DNA of 64,000 bases from Niastella yeongjuensis (GTDB taxonomy: Bacteria; Bacteroidota; Bacteroidia; Chitinophagales; Chitinophagaceae), in assembly GCF_900110245.1 (NCBI RefSeq), contig NZ_FOCZ01000001.1, positions 868,001 to 932,000 on the forward strand. The letters run 5' to 3'. Each line of letters opens with the position of its first letter. The stretch's first letter is position 1. The translations under genes and the position numbers were made by a program. The notes beneath the pieces are model-generated. The model was not told the DNA's origin. It did no database searches and worked only from the letters and a program-made list of their open reading frames with translations. Shown here one piece after another: positions 7,972-15,765 of this stretch.

Positions 7972-8517
7972 TTGAGTATCTTTTCGCTAAAACCAACCCA
8001 GTTGCAGGCAAAACTTAATCAGAATGAGTTTGTGGCATTGGTGCATGAACACCGCGCTATGTTGTATAAGGTGTGCAATTTGTATTGCACCACCGAATAC
8101 GATAAACAGGACCTATTCCAGGAGATCGTAATACAATTATGGGGCGCATATCCACGGTTCAGGGGGGACTCAAAATTCAGCACCTGGCTGTACCGTATTG
8201 CACTTAACACTGCCATTTCAGACCTGCGTAAACAAAAGAAGTACATCAAGAGCGTAGAACCCGAATTATTGCCTACTGAGATACAGGACATACAATACAG
8301 TAACGAAAAAGAAGAGCGGTTGCAGCAACTTTATAAAGCGATAAACCATCTTACTGAAATAGAACGGGCTATTGTAATGCTGTACCTTGAAGACAAGAGT
8401 TACGAAGAAATGGAAGACATTCTGGGGATCAATCAGAATAACCTGCGCGTGAAAATGAACCGGATCAAAGAAAAATTACGTAAACTCACAAAATCTGTAG
8501 AACATGGAGTTAGATAG
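7972..8517 (+). CDS. ECF-type sigma-70 family RNA polymerase sigma factor
   Basis: Region 2 spans about residues 25-95 with the DLFQEIVIQLW and FSTWLYRIALNTAISDLRK segments (core binding and -10 recognition). Region 4 spans about 120-175 with LTEIERAIVMLYLEDKSYEEM and a helix-turn-helix near LGINQNNLRVKMNRIKEKL. The 181 residues fit an ECF sigma factor. No ATG is available before the conserved region, so the TTG at 7972 is taken as start; this is unusual but gives a normal N-terminus. The gene overlaps the next by 14 bases, so the membrane protein downstream is probably its co-expressed regulator (anti-sigma-like). Target genes are unknown. Confidence 0.88.
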   Translation: MSIFSLKPTQLQAKLNQNEFVALVHEHRAMLYKVCNLYCTTEYDKQDLFQEIVIQLWGAYPRFRGDSKFSTWLYRIALNTAISDLRKQKKYIKSVEPELLPTEIQDIQYSNEKEERLQQLYKAINHLTEIERAIVMLYLEDKSYEEMEDILGINQNNLRVKMNRIKEKLRKLTKSVEHGVR

Positions 8518-9175
8518 CCTGAAAGATATTTGGAAAAACCTGGATGAAGAAGATCTTCAACCAGCCAGGGAAGTGCCTATTTTGTCCATGTTACAAAAGC
8601 GCTCGCAAAGCACAATTGCCCGGCTCAAGCGCAATCTAAACCGCGAGCTCATTGCTGTAGTGGTTATATATTCAATAACCATCTGGTATATTGTTACCTA
8701 CCAGCAAATGTACAGCGAACTGTCTGTGTTGCTCGCATTGGTAGGTGGCGCCTTTCTGTTTTATTATTATCGCAAAAGCAAGCTGCTGAAACAAATGCAG
8801 TGTGTGGCCTGTGAAGTGCGTTCTAATTTGAAACAACAACTGGTTACCCTGGAAAAATACGTACGTTTTTATTTTGTTGCGGGTACCATACTTACGCCCC
8901 TTGCTTATTTTGCCGCCGGGGTAATAATTCTATTCAACGCACAGGATTTTAACACCGGGCTGAATGATGTGCCCCTGGAAGCCCAAACATCTGTTGCACA
9001 GGTTCCCATTGTTTCGCACATCAGCAATCATCGCTTTTTTGTTTTATTTGTCTCCATCGGCGCCGTACTTACTGTTGGAAGTTATTTTATAAATCGCTGG
9101 CTGATCAATAAAATGTATGGCCAGCATATTCAGAAGCTGAAAGAATTGCTGTACCAGATGGAAGAAGAAGGATAG
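8504..9175 (+). CDS. Membrane protein partner of the ECF sigma factor (putative anti-sigma-like)
   Basis: The 223-residue protein begins with a charged cytoplasmic segment (MELDSLKDIWKNLDEED), then has four predicted membrane helices at about residues 50-66, 74-88, 122-145 and 180-198. It ends in a Lys/Glu-rich cytoplasmic tail. The start codon lies inside the 3' end of the sigma factor gene, indicating translational coupling. The N-terminal LxxIWKNLDEED motif is common in Bacteroidota proteins encoded directly after ECF sigma genes. I see no zinc-finger anti-sigma motif (HxxxCxxC), so the anti-sigma role rests on context only. Confidence 0.7.
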   Translation: MELDSLKDIWKNLDEEDLQPAREVPILSMLQKRSQSTIARLKRNLNRELIAVVVIYSITIWYIVTYQQMYSELSVLLALVGGAFLFYYYRKSKLLKQMQCVACEVRSNLKQQLVTLEKYVRFYFVAGTILTPLAYFAAGVIILFNAQDFNTGLNDVPLEAQTSVAQVPIVSHISNHRFFVLFVSIGAVLTVGSYFINRWLINKMYGQHIQKLKELLYQMEEEG

Positions 9176-9226
9176 CAATTCGATAAGCTTCGACCGTTAA
9201 CATATAGCCCCAATCCTATTATCCGT

Positions 9227-9949
9227 ATGCGTACCCTTTTATTGGTTTCCCTTTTTTTGGTCAGCCATGTTTTGCTGGCCTGGCAATACGACCCTGAGAT
9301 AAAAAACAAGCCAAGATTTGCCAGGGAGGTTAATGACTTTGGTGATTTGCTTACCTGGGGGCAGGAAAGCGATCTGGAAGATGAACTGGATGCCTATCGT
9401 AAAAGAACCGGGAATGCGATCGTTATTATAACCCTGAAAACATTACCTCTTTCTCTTAAGGAAACATCTGTCCAGTATTATAAGAAATGGGGTATGGGCG
9501 CCTGGTATGCGAGGAATAAAATATTGTTGTTGGTAAGCCGCAGTCCTCGCCGGGTAAGAATAACATCTGGTAGAGGCTTTGATAATATTCTGGCTGACAG
9601 GGACTGCCAGCGCATCATTGATGAAAAGATAACTCCTGCTTTTAGAGCGTTTGATTATTTTACCGGATTGATAGAAGGTGTACATGATATTGAGGCTATC
9701 CTTGGTAACGAGGAGAAAGTAGTGCACGCCCCAACCCCTGTGTATGTAACGCCTAAACCCCCACCGCAGCAGACCCCCGAAAATGAAGTTGACTTAGATT
9801 CACCAGGGCTTTGGGTAATCAGGGGAATAATTGTGTTTGTTGTAATCATTTGGTTACGTCTCAGATATCTTAAAAGAAACCCACCTCCGCTTGAAACCTA
9901 TTCTTCAGCGGCAAATCCGGATGCTGAAACAGAAGAAAATGTTACCTAA
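9227..9949 (+). CDS. TPM-domain (YgcG-like) membrane-anchored protein, short paralogue
   Basis: A signal peptide (about residues 1-18) is followed by a TPM fold at about 30-150 with VNDFGDLLTWGQESDLEDEL, the NAIVIITLKTLP strand, VRITSGRGFDNILADRDCQRIIDEKI and YFTGLIEGVHDIE. A Pro-rich linker, one membrane helix (about 192-210) and a short tail end the protein. TPM proteins are periplasmic; some have phosphatase or photosystem II repair roles, but in bacteria the function is mostly unknown. The next gene is a clear paralogue sharing even the signal-peptide nucleotides, pointing to tandem duplication. This copy lacks the Gly/Ser-rich tail that the longer one carries. Confidence 0.82.
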   Translation: MRTLLLVSLFLVSHVLLAWQYDPEIKNKPRFAREVNDFGDLLTWGQESDLEDELDAYRKRTGNAIVIITLKTLPLSLKETSVQYYKKWGMGAWYARNKILLLVSRSPRRVRITSGRGFDNILADRDCQRIIDEKITPAFRAFDYFTGLIEGVHDIEAILGNEEKVVHAPTPVYVTPKPPPQQTPENEVDLDSPGLWVIRGIIVFVVIIWLRLRYLKRNPPPLETYSSAANPDAETEENVT

Positions 9950-10051
9950 AAGTGCCAGGCCCCAGTGCCAGCTGGTAGCAGCATTACCCGATATTGACTA
10001 ATCGGTATATTAATATTATTTTGTCAACTGATCACTCTATACCTCAGCCTT

Positions 10052-11176
10052 ATGCGTACCCTCTTATTAGTTTCCCTTTTTTTCGTTAGCAACTTATCGT
10101 TCGCTCAGTATTACAGTTCCTTTATCAAAGACCTGCCAGTACCCAACCGGGTGGTAAATGACTTTGGCGGCTTTTTTACTCCCGGTCAAAGAAGCAATTT
10201 GGAAGACAGTCTGGTTTCTTACCGGCGAAGAACTGGAACTGCGATTGTAATTATTACCCTGTCTACATTAACCGATTCCAAAACAGGAACCACGTGGTCA
10301 GTGGAAGAAACCGCTTTTCAGTATTTTAAAAAGTGGGGCATTGGCGATAGGAACAGAAACAACGGGGTGCTGGTATTATTAAGCAAAGATCCCCGGCGGG
10401 TAAGAATAACTACGGGTACCGGGGTTGATAAAATATTAACCGATAACGAATGCCAGCGCATCATCGATGAAACGATAGTACCGCTGTTTAAAGCTGGTAA
10501 ATATTATACCGGGTTGAAAGAAGGTGTACATGGTATGGAGGCCGTCCTGGACGCTCAGGTGCAGCCGGAACCCGAAGAGGGCAATAATGCCTTACAGCCC
10601 GGGGTAACGCAATCACAACCACTCACGCAAACACAAACTCAAAATAGTCCCAATGATAGGGAGCCTACATGGGGCGATTTTATATTTTTTCTCTTTGCAT
10701 TGGCTGTGACGATATGCTTACGGGTGCTTTATGTTAGATCGAAGCGCAAAAAAAACGATGAGGCAAATGGCACTTCTACTGACTTATCTACCAGCACCCT
10801 CGTGATGGATTTCATTAAAGCAACTGGTTGGGCGCTTTTTTGGGTGTTTTTGTGGGTTTTTGCGCTTATTTACATGTGGTACCGTAAAAGAAACAGCTAT
10901 AGCGCTATTTACAGCGCTGGCGTCAATGGCTCCAGTGCCCGGGGCAATAGCTACAGATCTTCCTACGCTGATGGCTACGACGACGGCTATGACCGGGGAA
11001 GAAGCGATGACCGCAGTTTTTTTAGTAAGAGAAGCTCAGGGAGAAGTTCAGGTAGCGGAAGTTCAAGCAAGGGAACTTCTGGCGGTGGAAGTTCTTCAGG
11101 CGGCGGCAGCTCATCAGGTAGTGGAAGCTATGGTGGTGGCAGCAGCGATGGCGGCGGCGCTACCGGAAGCTGGTAA
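10052..11176 (+). CDS. TPM-domain (YgcG-like) protein with Gly/Ser-rich tail, long paralogue
   Basis: The 374-residue protein has a signal peptide (about residues 1-18) and a TPM domain at about 28-165 (VNDFGGFFTPGQRSNLEDSL, TAIVIITLSTL, VRITTGTGVDKILTDNECQRIID, YYTGLKEGVHGMEAVL). A Gln/Thr-rich linker follows, then two membrane segments at about 208-225 and 252-272, and a long C-terminal Ser/Gly/Tyr-rich tail ending GGATGSW. That tail is the hallmark of YgcG-type TPM proteins, where a GGxxGxW terminus is usual. The domain order matches the upstream paralogue plus the extra helix and tail. A good terminator follows. Function is uncertain; membrane or envelope maintenance is the usual inference. 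Confidence 0.85.
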   Translation: MRTLLLVSLFFVSNLSFAQYYSSFIKDLPVPNRVVNDFGGFFTPGQRSNLEDSLVSYRRRTGTAIVIITLSTLTDSKTGTTWSVEETAFQYFKKWGIGDRNRNNGVLVLLSKDPRRVRITTGTGVDKILTDNECQRIIDETIVPLFKAGKYYTGLKEGVHGMEAVLDAQVQPEPEEGNNALQPGVTQSQPLTQTQTQNSPNDREPTWGDFIFFLFALAVTICLRVLYVRSKRKKNDEANGTSTDLSTSTLVMDFIKATGWALFWVFLWVFALIYMWYRKRNSYSAIYSAGVNGSSARGNSYRSSYADGYDDGYDRGRSDDRSFFSKRSSGRSSGSGSSSKGTSGGGSSSGGGSSSGSGSYGGGSSDGGGATGSW

Positions 11177-11208
11177 GAAATAACTAATAAACTTAATAAC
11201 TTCAATAG

Positions 11209-11247
11209 CCGGTGGCTGGTTTCGGTAACCAGTAACCGGTTTTTTTT
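11209..11247 (+). terminator. Rho-independent terminator
   Basis: CCGGTGGCTGGTT pairs with AACCAGTAACCGG (one mismatch, one wobble) and is followed by a run of eight T. It ends the TPM gene pair. Confidence 0.85.
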
Positions 11248-11393
11248 ATGCCTGTTAGGAAAGGCCGGAAAAGCTATGCAACCCGGAGTAGGCAACAGGC
11301 ATCTATCAAGGGGCATCTTTCTGTTATTCTGCTTTCGGGCGCATTGAGGGTGTCCGATTTTTAAGTAATTTCAATACACTAAAACGATTCGTT

Positions 11394-12263
11394 ATGCCAA
11401 CCCGTCGGGATTTCCTCAGGCAGTCATCACTGCTTACCGCCAGTTTATTTGTCTCAAAAGAAGAATGGTTTTTTGAACCTCAGAAAATAGGCCTGCAGTT
11501 ATATACACTCCGCAATGAAATGGGTAAAGATGCTAAAGGAACTTTAGCCAAAGTAGCGGCACAAGGATATAAAACCGTTGAAACGTTTGGTTATGGAAAC
11601 GGAAAATGGTTTGGGATGAATGCCACTGAACTGCGCGCGGAATTAAAGTCGCTTGGGTTAACTACTCCCAGTGGTCACACCTTTAATGCCGGTGTATTCC
11701 TGCAAAGTGGATGGGAAGAAAAGTGGAAACCTGCGGTAGCAGATGCAAAAGCCGTTGGCCAGGATTTTATTGTTGTTCCCTGGATGGAAGAACAATACCG
11801 TATTGATATCAACAACTTTAAAAAATTAGCTGCCGTTCTTAACAAGGCTGCGGAAATTTGTAAGCAAACCGGGATCAAACTTGCCTATCATAACCACGAT
11901 TTTGAATTTGCTCCCCTCGCCGGTACAAACGGATACGACGTTTTACTGAAAGAAACAGACCCCAAAGGGGTGTTTTTTGAAATGGACCTTTACTGGGTTT
12001 CCAAAGCTGGTAAAGACCCGTTGGCATTTTTCTCCAAATACCCCGGCCGCTTTGCCATGTGGCATGTGAAGGATATGGACAATACGCCGCAAAAGAATTT
12101 TACCGAAGTGGGCAATGGAGTTATCAACTTTAAGAAGATCTTCAGTTACGCCAAACAAAGCGGCATGAAGTATTTCTTTGTAGAACAGGACCAGTGCCCG
12201 GGTGCGCCACTGGAAAGTACTGCTAAAAGCATAACGTATCTGAAAAAGAACATCGTAAAATAA
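11394..12263 (+). CDS. Tat-exported sugar phosphate isomerase/epimerase-like TIM barrel
   Basis: The N-terminus TRRDFLRQS followed by a hydrophobic stretch is a classic twin-arginine signal, so the folded enzyme is exported. The 289-residue body is a xylose-isomerase-like TIM barrel (AP_endonuc_2 family): IGLQLYTLRNEM at the first strand, AYHNHDFEF with the metal-binding His near residue 167, FEMDLYWVSKAG with Glu/Asp metal ligands near 200, WHVKDMD near 227, and a final FFVEQDQ. These metal-dependent enzymes isomerise, epimerise or eliminate on sugars and keto-sugars. It is followed after 38 bases by a Tat-exported Gfo/Idh/MocA protein, forming a two-gene exported pair at the edge of the 3-keto-sugar island. 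The leader carries AAACGATT four bases before the start. Confidence 0.88.
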   Translation: MPTRRDFLRQSSLLTASLFVSKEEWFFEPQKIGLQLYTLRNEMGKDAKGTLAKVAAQGYKTVETFGYGNGKWFGMNATELRAELKSLGLTTPSGHTFNAGVFLQSGWEEKWKPAVADAKAVGQDFIVVPWMEEQYRIDINNFKKLAAVLNKAAEICKQTGIKLAYHNHDFEFAPLAGTNGYDVLLKETDPKGVFFEMDLYWVSKAGKDPLAFFSKYPGRFAMWHVKDMDNTPQKNFTEVGNGVINFKKIFSYAKQSGMKYFFVEQDQCPGAPLESTAKSITYLKKNIVK

Positions 12264-12301
12264 ACTGGTTATCCTATTTCCACACCTAATATTCTTGTCA
12301 T

Positions 12302-13630
12302 ATGATGCAACGCAGAAGGTTCTTACAGGCAGGTACGTTGCTTGCCGGTGGAACAATATTGTCTTCGTTAAATAATAGTGCATTTGCCATTTTTAAAAAC
12401 CGCATAGCGCCCAGTGATCAGTTACGGGTTGGTGCCATTGGCATCAATGGCATGGGCTGGGCCAATGTTTCGGCGGCCCTCAAAGTGCCGGGCGTTAACA
12501 TAGTCGCTTTGTGTGATGTTGATAAAAATGTACTTGATAAAAGAATGGCCGAGCTGGCAAAAGCGAATATCGATACGTCGAAAGTGAAAACATATGGCGA
12601 TTACCGTAAGCTGCTTGAGCAAAAAGATATCGACATTGTAATTGTAGGTACCCCCGACCACTGGCATGCCTTACAAATGATTCATGCCTGCGAGGCTGGT
12701 AAAGATGTGTATGTTGAAAAGCCGGTAGGCAATTCTATTATAGAATGTAACACGATGGTGGCGGCTGCAAAACGATATAATAAAGTAGTGCAGGCTGGCC
12801 AGTGGCAACGCAGCCAGCAGCATTTTAAAGATGCCGTAGATTATGTACAAAGCGGAAAGCTGGGAATGATACGCACGGTAAAAGTTTGGTGTTACCAGGG
12901 CTGGATGCGCCCACAACCGGTGGTGCCCGACAGTAACCCACCCGCAGGAGTTGACTTTACCACGTGGCTGGGGCCGGCCCCCATGCGCACCTTCAATGCC
13001 AGCCGGTTCCATTTTAACTTCCGGTGGTTTTGGGACTATGCCGGCGGTTTAATGACCGACTGGGGTGTACATTTATTGGATTACGCCTTGTTGGGGATGA
13101 AAGCCGATGTGCCTAAATCAATTTCCGCATTGGGCGGTAAGTTTGCCTATCCTGAGCTGTGTGAAGAAACACCCGATACATTGACCACCTTATACGAGTT
13201 TGATAAATTCAATCTGGTGTGGGATTCGGCGATGGGTATCGATAATGGTTCATATGGCAGAAACCATGGTATCGCTTATATTGGTAACAATGGAACGCTC
13301 ATTCTTTCGCGCGGTGGCTGGGAGGTAATAGAAGAACCAAAGGCAACCGAGAAAGCCACGAAGGCATTTGCAAAAACCATGGATAGCGGGGTAGATCTGC
13401 ATTGGGTGAACTTCATCGATGTTGTAAAATCAAGGAAAACAGAAGATTTGCATTGTTCCATAGAGGCTGGTGCGCACGTAGCTACCGTTGCACAAATGGG
13501 GAATATCGCTTTTAGAAGCGGACAAAAACTGATGTGGGATAAAGAGAAAGGAAAATTTACCGACGACAAGGTAAACAGCCGGTACCTGATGAAAGAATAC
13601 AACAATGGTTATAAGCTGCCTAAAGTATAG
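12302..13630 (+). CDS. Tat-exported Gfo/Idh/MocA-family oxidoreductase
   Basis: The start MMQRRRFLQAG plus hydrophobic core is a twin-arginine signal (ATG 12302 or 12305). An NAD(P)-binding Rossmann domain starts near residue 40 (VGAIGINGMGW) and contains the family signature YVEKP with Lys140. The PDHWHA segment lies before it, and the C-terminal catalytic domain has DWGVHLLDY. The total of 442 residues is typical of exported members. Because the periplasm lacks free NAD(P), such proteins keep the cofactor tightly bound, as in glucose-fructose oxidoreductase, or use it catalytically for glycoside cleavage, as in GH109 enzymes. Both chemistries pass through 3-keto or related intermediates, which fits the surrounding genes. 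A perfect bidirectional hairpin separates it from the convergent operon. Confidence 0.9.
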   Translation: MMQRRRFLQAGTLLAGGTILSSLNNSAFAIFKNRIAPSDQLRVGAIGINGMGWANVSAALKVPGVNIVALCDVDKNVLDKRMAELAKANIDTSKVKTYGDYRKLLEQKDIDIVIVGTPDHWHALQMIHACEAGKDVYVEKPVGNSIIECNTMVAAAKRYNKVVQAGQWQRSQQHFKDAVDYVQSGKLGMIRTVKVWCYQGWMRPQPVVPDSNPPAGVDFTTWLGPAPMRTFNASRFHFNFRWFWDYAGGLMTDWGVHLLDYALLGMKADVPKSISALGGKFAYPELCEETPDTLTTLYEFDKFNLVWDSAMGIDNGSYGRNHGIAYIGNNGTLILSRGGWEVIEEPKATEKATKAFAKTMDSGVDLHWVNFIDVVKSRKTEDLHCSIEAGAHVATVAQMGNIAFRSGQKLMWDKEKGKFTDDKVNSRYLMKEYNNGYKLPKV

Positions 13631-13636
13631 CAATAA

Positions 13637-13669
13637 AGGCGTGTCACGGTTTCAAACCGTGACACGCCT
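13637..13669. terminator. Bidirectional terminator between convergent sugar operons
   Basis: AGGCGTGTCACGGTTT and AAACCGTGACACGCCT form a perfect 16-base inverted repeat around a single C (about a 14-bp stem in practice). It lies between the stops of the convergent genes ending at 13630 and 13675. Confidence 0.85.
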
Positions 13670-13674
13670 AGCAT

Positions 13675-14472
13675 TTATAATTTTTTGATCTTGATATTCC
13701 GGTACCAAACTGAATTGCCGTGGTCTTGCAGGGCAATGTGGCCGGTTTTAAAAGTACCAAAGCCAGACCATTGTTTGAATTTGCTGGCGGCGATCATTTT
13801 CTTCCAGGCGTCGTCCCACATGGTGGTGGTAAGCACTTTAGTGCCGTTCAGGTGAAACTCCAGGGCGCCTTTGTTGCTGATGATCTCAGCATGGTTCCAT
13901 TCGCCGGCAGGCTTCACTGTTTCAGGTGAGCTGGTGATGAGATCGTACAGGTCACCGGCACGGTGTTTTATGATCTTGGCATCAGGATGCGCTGCATTAT
14001 CCAACACCTGCATTTCGGGACCGGTATGATAGGTTTCCCCGAATTTAGATCCTTCCTGCACATAAAAAAGGATACCGCTGTTGCCACCCGGCGCGATCTT
14101 CCAGTCGAGCTTCAAATCGAAATTGTCGTATTCATCATTGGTAACCAGGTCGCCACCACCGGTTATTTTACCATCTTTTTTGCTGGTAGTGTCCAAATGT
14201 ATTGAGCCATCAGTAATCTGCCAGGCAGCACCGTCTGATTTCTTATTAAAGACATGGAAATTGCTTTTCGAATTTCCATCGAATAATAATTGCCAGCCGC
14301 TATTTTTTTCATCGGCCGTAAGGGCATTGTCCATTATTTCAACGGGAGTTGCATTGGACATGGTATCTGCTGTTTTAGTAGTGTCGGTTCCCGGTTGTTG
14401 TGAGCCGGAATTTCCGCCCTGGCAACCGGCAATAGCGCCGGCAATGATCAGACAAGCAAAAGTTGTGCGCAT
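13675..14472 (-). CDS. DUF1080 / 3-keto-disaccharide hydrolase-family lipoprotein
   Basis: The N-terminus MRTTFACLIIAGAIAGC is a lipoprotein signal with Cys17 as lipidation site, followed by a Ser/Thr/Gln-rich linker. From about residue 60 a concanavalin-like DUF1080 domain runs to the end: WQLLFDGNSKSNFHVFNK, DLVTNDEYDNFDLKLDWKI, GNSGILFYVQEG, GPEMQVLDN, HRAGDLYD, GEWNHAEI and a terminal LQDHGNSVWYRNIKIKKL. DUF1080 proteins cleave 3-keto-glycosides (3-ketodisaccharides) in characterised systems. It is the last gene of a minus-strand unit, 28 bases after a paralogue with the same order of motifs, and sits beside dehydrogenases that could make its substrate. Confidence 0.9.
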   Translation of the reverse strand: MRTTFACLIIAGAIAGCQGGNSGSQQPGTDTTKTADTMSNATPVEIMDNALTADEKNSGWQLLFDGNSKSNFHVFNKKSDGAAWQITDGSIHLDTTSKKDGKITGGGDLVTNDEYDNFDLKLDWKIAPGGNSGILFYVQEGSKFGETYHTGPEMQVLDNAAHPDAKIIKHRAGDLYDLITSSPETVKPAGEWNHAEIISNKGALEFHLNGTKVLTTTMWDDAWKKMIAASKFKQWSGFGTFKTGHIALQDHGNSVWYRNIKIKKL

Positions 14473-14500
14473 ATGTTAGTGATTTTAGTGAAAAGGCGAA

Positions 14501-15229
14501 TTATAACCGTTTGATCTGGATGTTTCTGAACGCTACGCCATTGCCATGGTCCTGTAAGGCAATGCGGCCTTTCTGAAACATGCCAAAACCAGCCCAGTTT
14601 TTGAACTTGCTGTTGGCGATCTGTTGTTTCCAGTTGTCGTTCCACATCGTTGTAGTAACCACTTTGGCTCCGTTTTGAAACAGATCGAGCTGACCTTTGT
14701 TGATGATGATCTCTATCTGGTTCCATTGGCCCAATGGATGTACATTTTCAGGCGCACCGGCAATAAGATCGTACAGATCGCCAGCGCGGTGTTTATTGAT
14801 CTTCGCATCGCGGTGGCCATTGTTGTCAATGATCTGCATTTCGGGACCTGTTAAATACGATTGGGCATATTTGGGATCTTCCTGGGTAAGAAAAATGATG
14901 CCACTGTTGCCAGCCGAATCAATTTTCCATTCCAGTTTCAGATCAAAGTTTTCAAATTCTTCATTGGTGACCAGGTCGCCACCACCGGCGCCGCTTTTCT
15001 TGGCTTCCGGGTCAAGGTACAAAACGCCATCTTTCAACACTTTCCAGGCAGCGCCATCTGATTTACTATTATAAACGTGCCAGCTTTCTTTTGAGGTTCC
15101 ATTGAAGAGTGACTGCCAGCCGTCACTTTTCTTCGATGTGTTGGAAACTTTGGAGTCATCAGTTGACTTGTTGGCGGTATGGCAGGCCAGCAAGGCAACA
15201 GGGAATAAGGCGATGATAAACTTTTTCAT
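14501..15229 (-). CDS. DUF1080 / 3-keto-disaccharide hydrolase-family lipoprotein (paralogue)
   Basis: A lipoprotein signal (MKKFIIALFPVALLAC, Cys16) is followed by a short Ser/Lys linker and the DUF1080 domain. Its landmarks match the neighbour: WQSLFNGTSKESWHVYNSK, GDLVTNEEFENFDLKLEWKI, GNSGIIFLTQED, GPEMQIIDNNGHRDAKI, GQWNQIEI and LQDHGNGVAFRNIQIKRL. The 242 residues are about half identical by eye to the downstream copy, so the pair arose by duplication and may split substrate range (for example linkage or anomer). It is preceded by a terminator-like hairpin after the cytochrome c gene, so the two hydrolases may be transcribed partly independently of the upstream three genes. Confidence 0.9.
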   Translation of the reverse strand: MKKFIIALFPVALLACHTANKSTDDSKVSNTSKKSDGWQSLFNGTSKESWHVYNSKSDGAAWKVLKDGVLYLDPEAKKSGAGGGDLVTNEEFENFDLKLEWKIDSAGNSGIIFLTQEDPKYAQSYLTGPEMQIIDNNGHRDAKINKHRAGDLYDLIAGAPENVHPLGQWNQIEIIINKGQLDLFQNGAKVVTTTMWNDNWKQQIANSKFKNWAGFGMFQKGRIALQDHGNGVAFRNIQIKRL

Positions 15230-15276
15230 GTATTATATCAGAATAAATGGTACACGTAAACAGACAGGCCAGGTAT

Positions 15277-15309
15277 TAAAAAGAGACCCCCGCTTTTGAG
15301 AAGCAGGGG
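15277..15309 (-). terminator. Intra-operon terminator-like hairpin after cytochrome c
   Basis: On the minus strand CCCCTGCTT pairs with AAGCGGGG (one bulged base) and is followed by a T-rich tract. It can end or attenuate the transcript coming from 18025-15320 before the DUF1080 pair. Confidence 0.65.
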
Positions 15310-15319
15310 CTATGAAAAC

Positions 15320-15712
15320 TTATTGATTTTTTAAAGAGAGTATGTAGCGAACCATTTCCTTGGCACTGTCTACACTTACAGCCGGGTGCGGTGTCATGGG
15401 TACGGTGCCCCAGTTGCCAGAGCCGCCTTTGATCACCTTATTAGCCAGGGTTTCAATATTGGCATCGGTGGCTTCATATTTTTTTGCTACATCGGTGTAT
15501 GCAGGGCCGATATTTTTTTCATTGATCTTGTGACAGGTGGTGCAATCCAGTGCAGCGATCATATCCAGGCCTTTGTCATTGGAGCCGGTTGCAGCAGGTG
15601 CTGGTGTGCTGGCGCTTTCAGCTGGTTTATCCTCTTTGCCCTTATTGGTGTCTCCTGAACCGCAAGCCACCATAGCAGTACATAAAGCAGCAAAAACAAC
15701 TAATTTCTTCAT
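15320..15712 (-). CDS. Lipoprotein class I cytochrome c (small, monohaem)
   Basis: The N-terminus ends in a lipobox (CTAMVAC, Cys17), followed by an Ala/Pro/Ser-rich linker of about 30 residues that tethers the domain. The haem attachment motif is C57-T-T-C60-H61 and the likely axial methionine is M106 in TVPMTPHP, with a C-terminal helix AKEMVRYILSL. Length (130 residues) and Met ligand fit a c551/c552-type electron carrier. It lies among DUF1080 and Gfo/Idh/MocA genes and across from two GMC dehydrogenases with a subunit-3 partner. In known flavin glucoside-3-dehydrogenases a cytochrome c accepts the electrons, so this is the likely acceptor here (inference). Confidence 0.9.
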   Translation of the reverse strand: MKKLVVFAALCTAMVACGSGDTNKGKEDKPAESASTPAPAATGSNDKGLDMIAALDCTTCHKINEKNIGPAYTDVAKKYEATDANIETLANKVIKGGSGNWGTVPMTPHPAVSVDSAKEMVRYILSLKNQ

Positions 15713-15765
15713 CGAAACAAAAATTTAAGTTCTGAAAATGCAAGTTAATAGTTTAGCAAATTACA

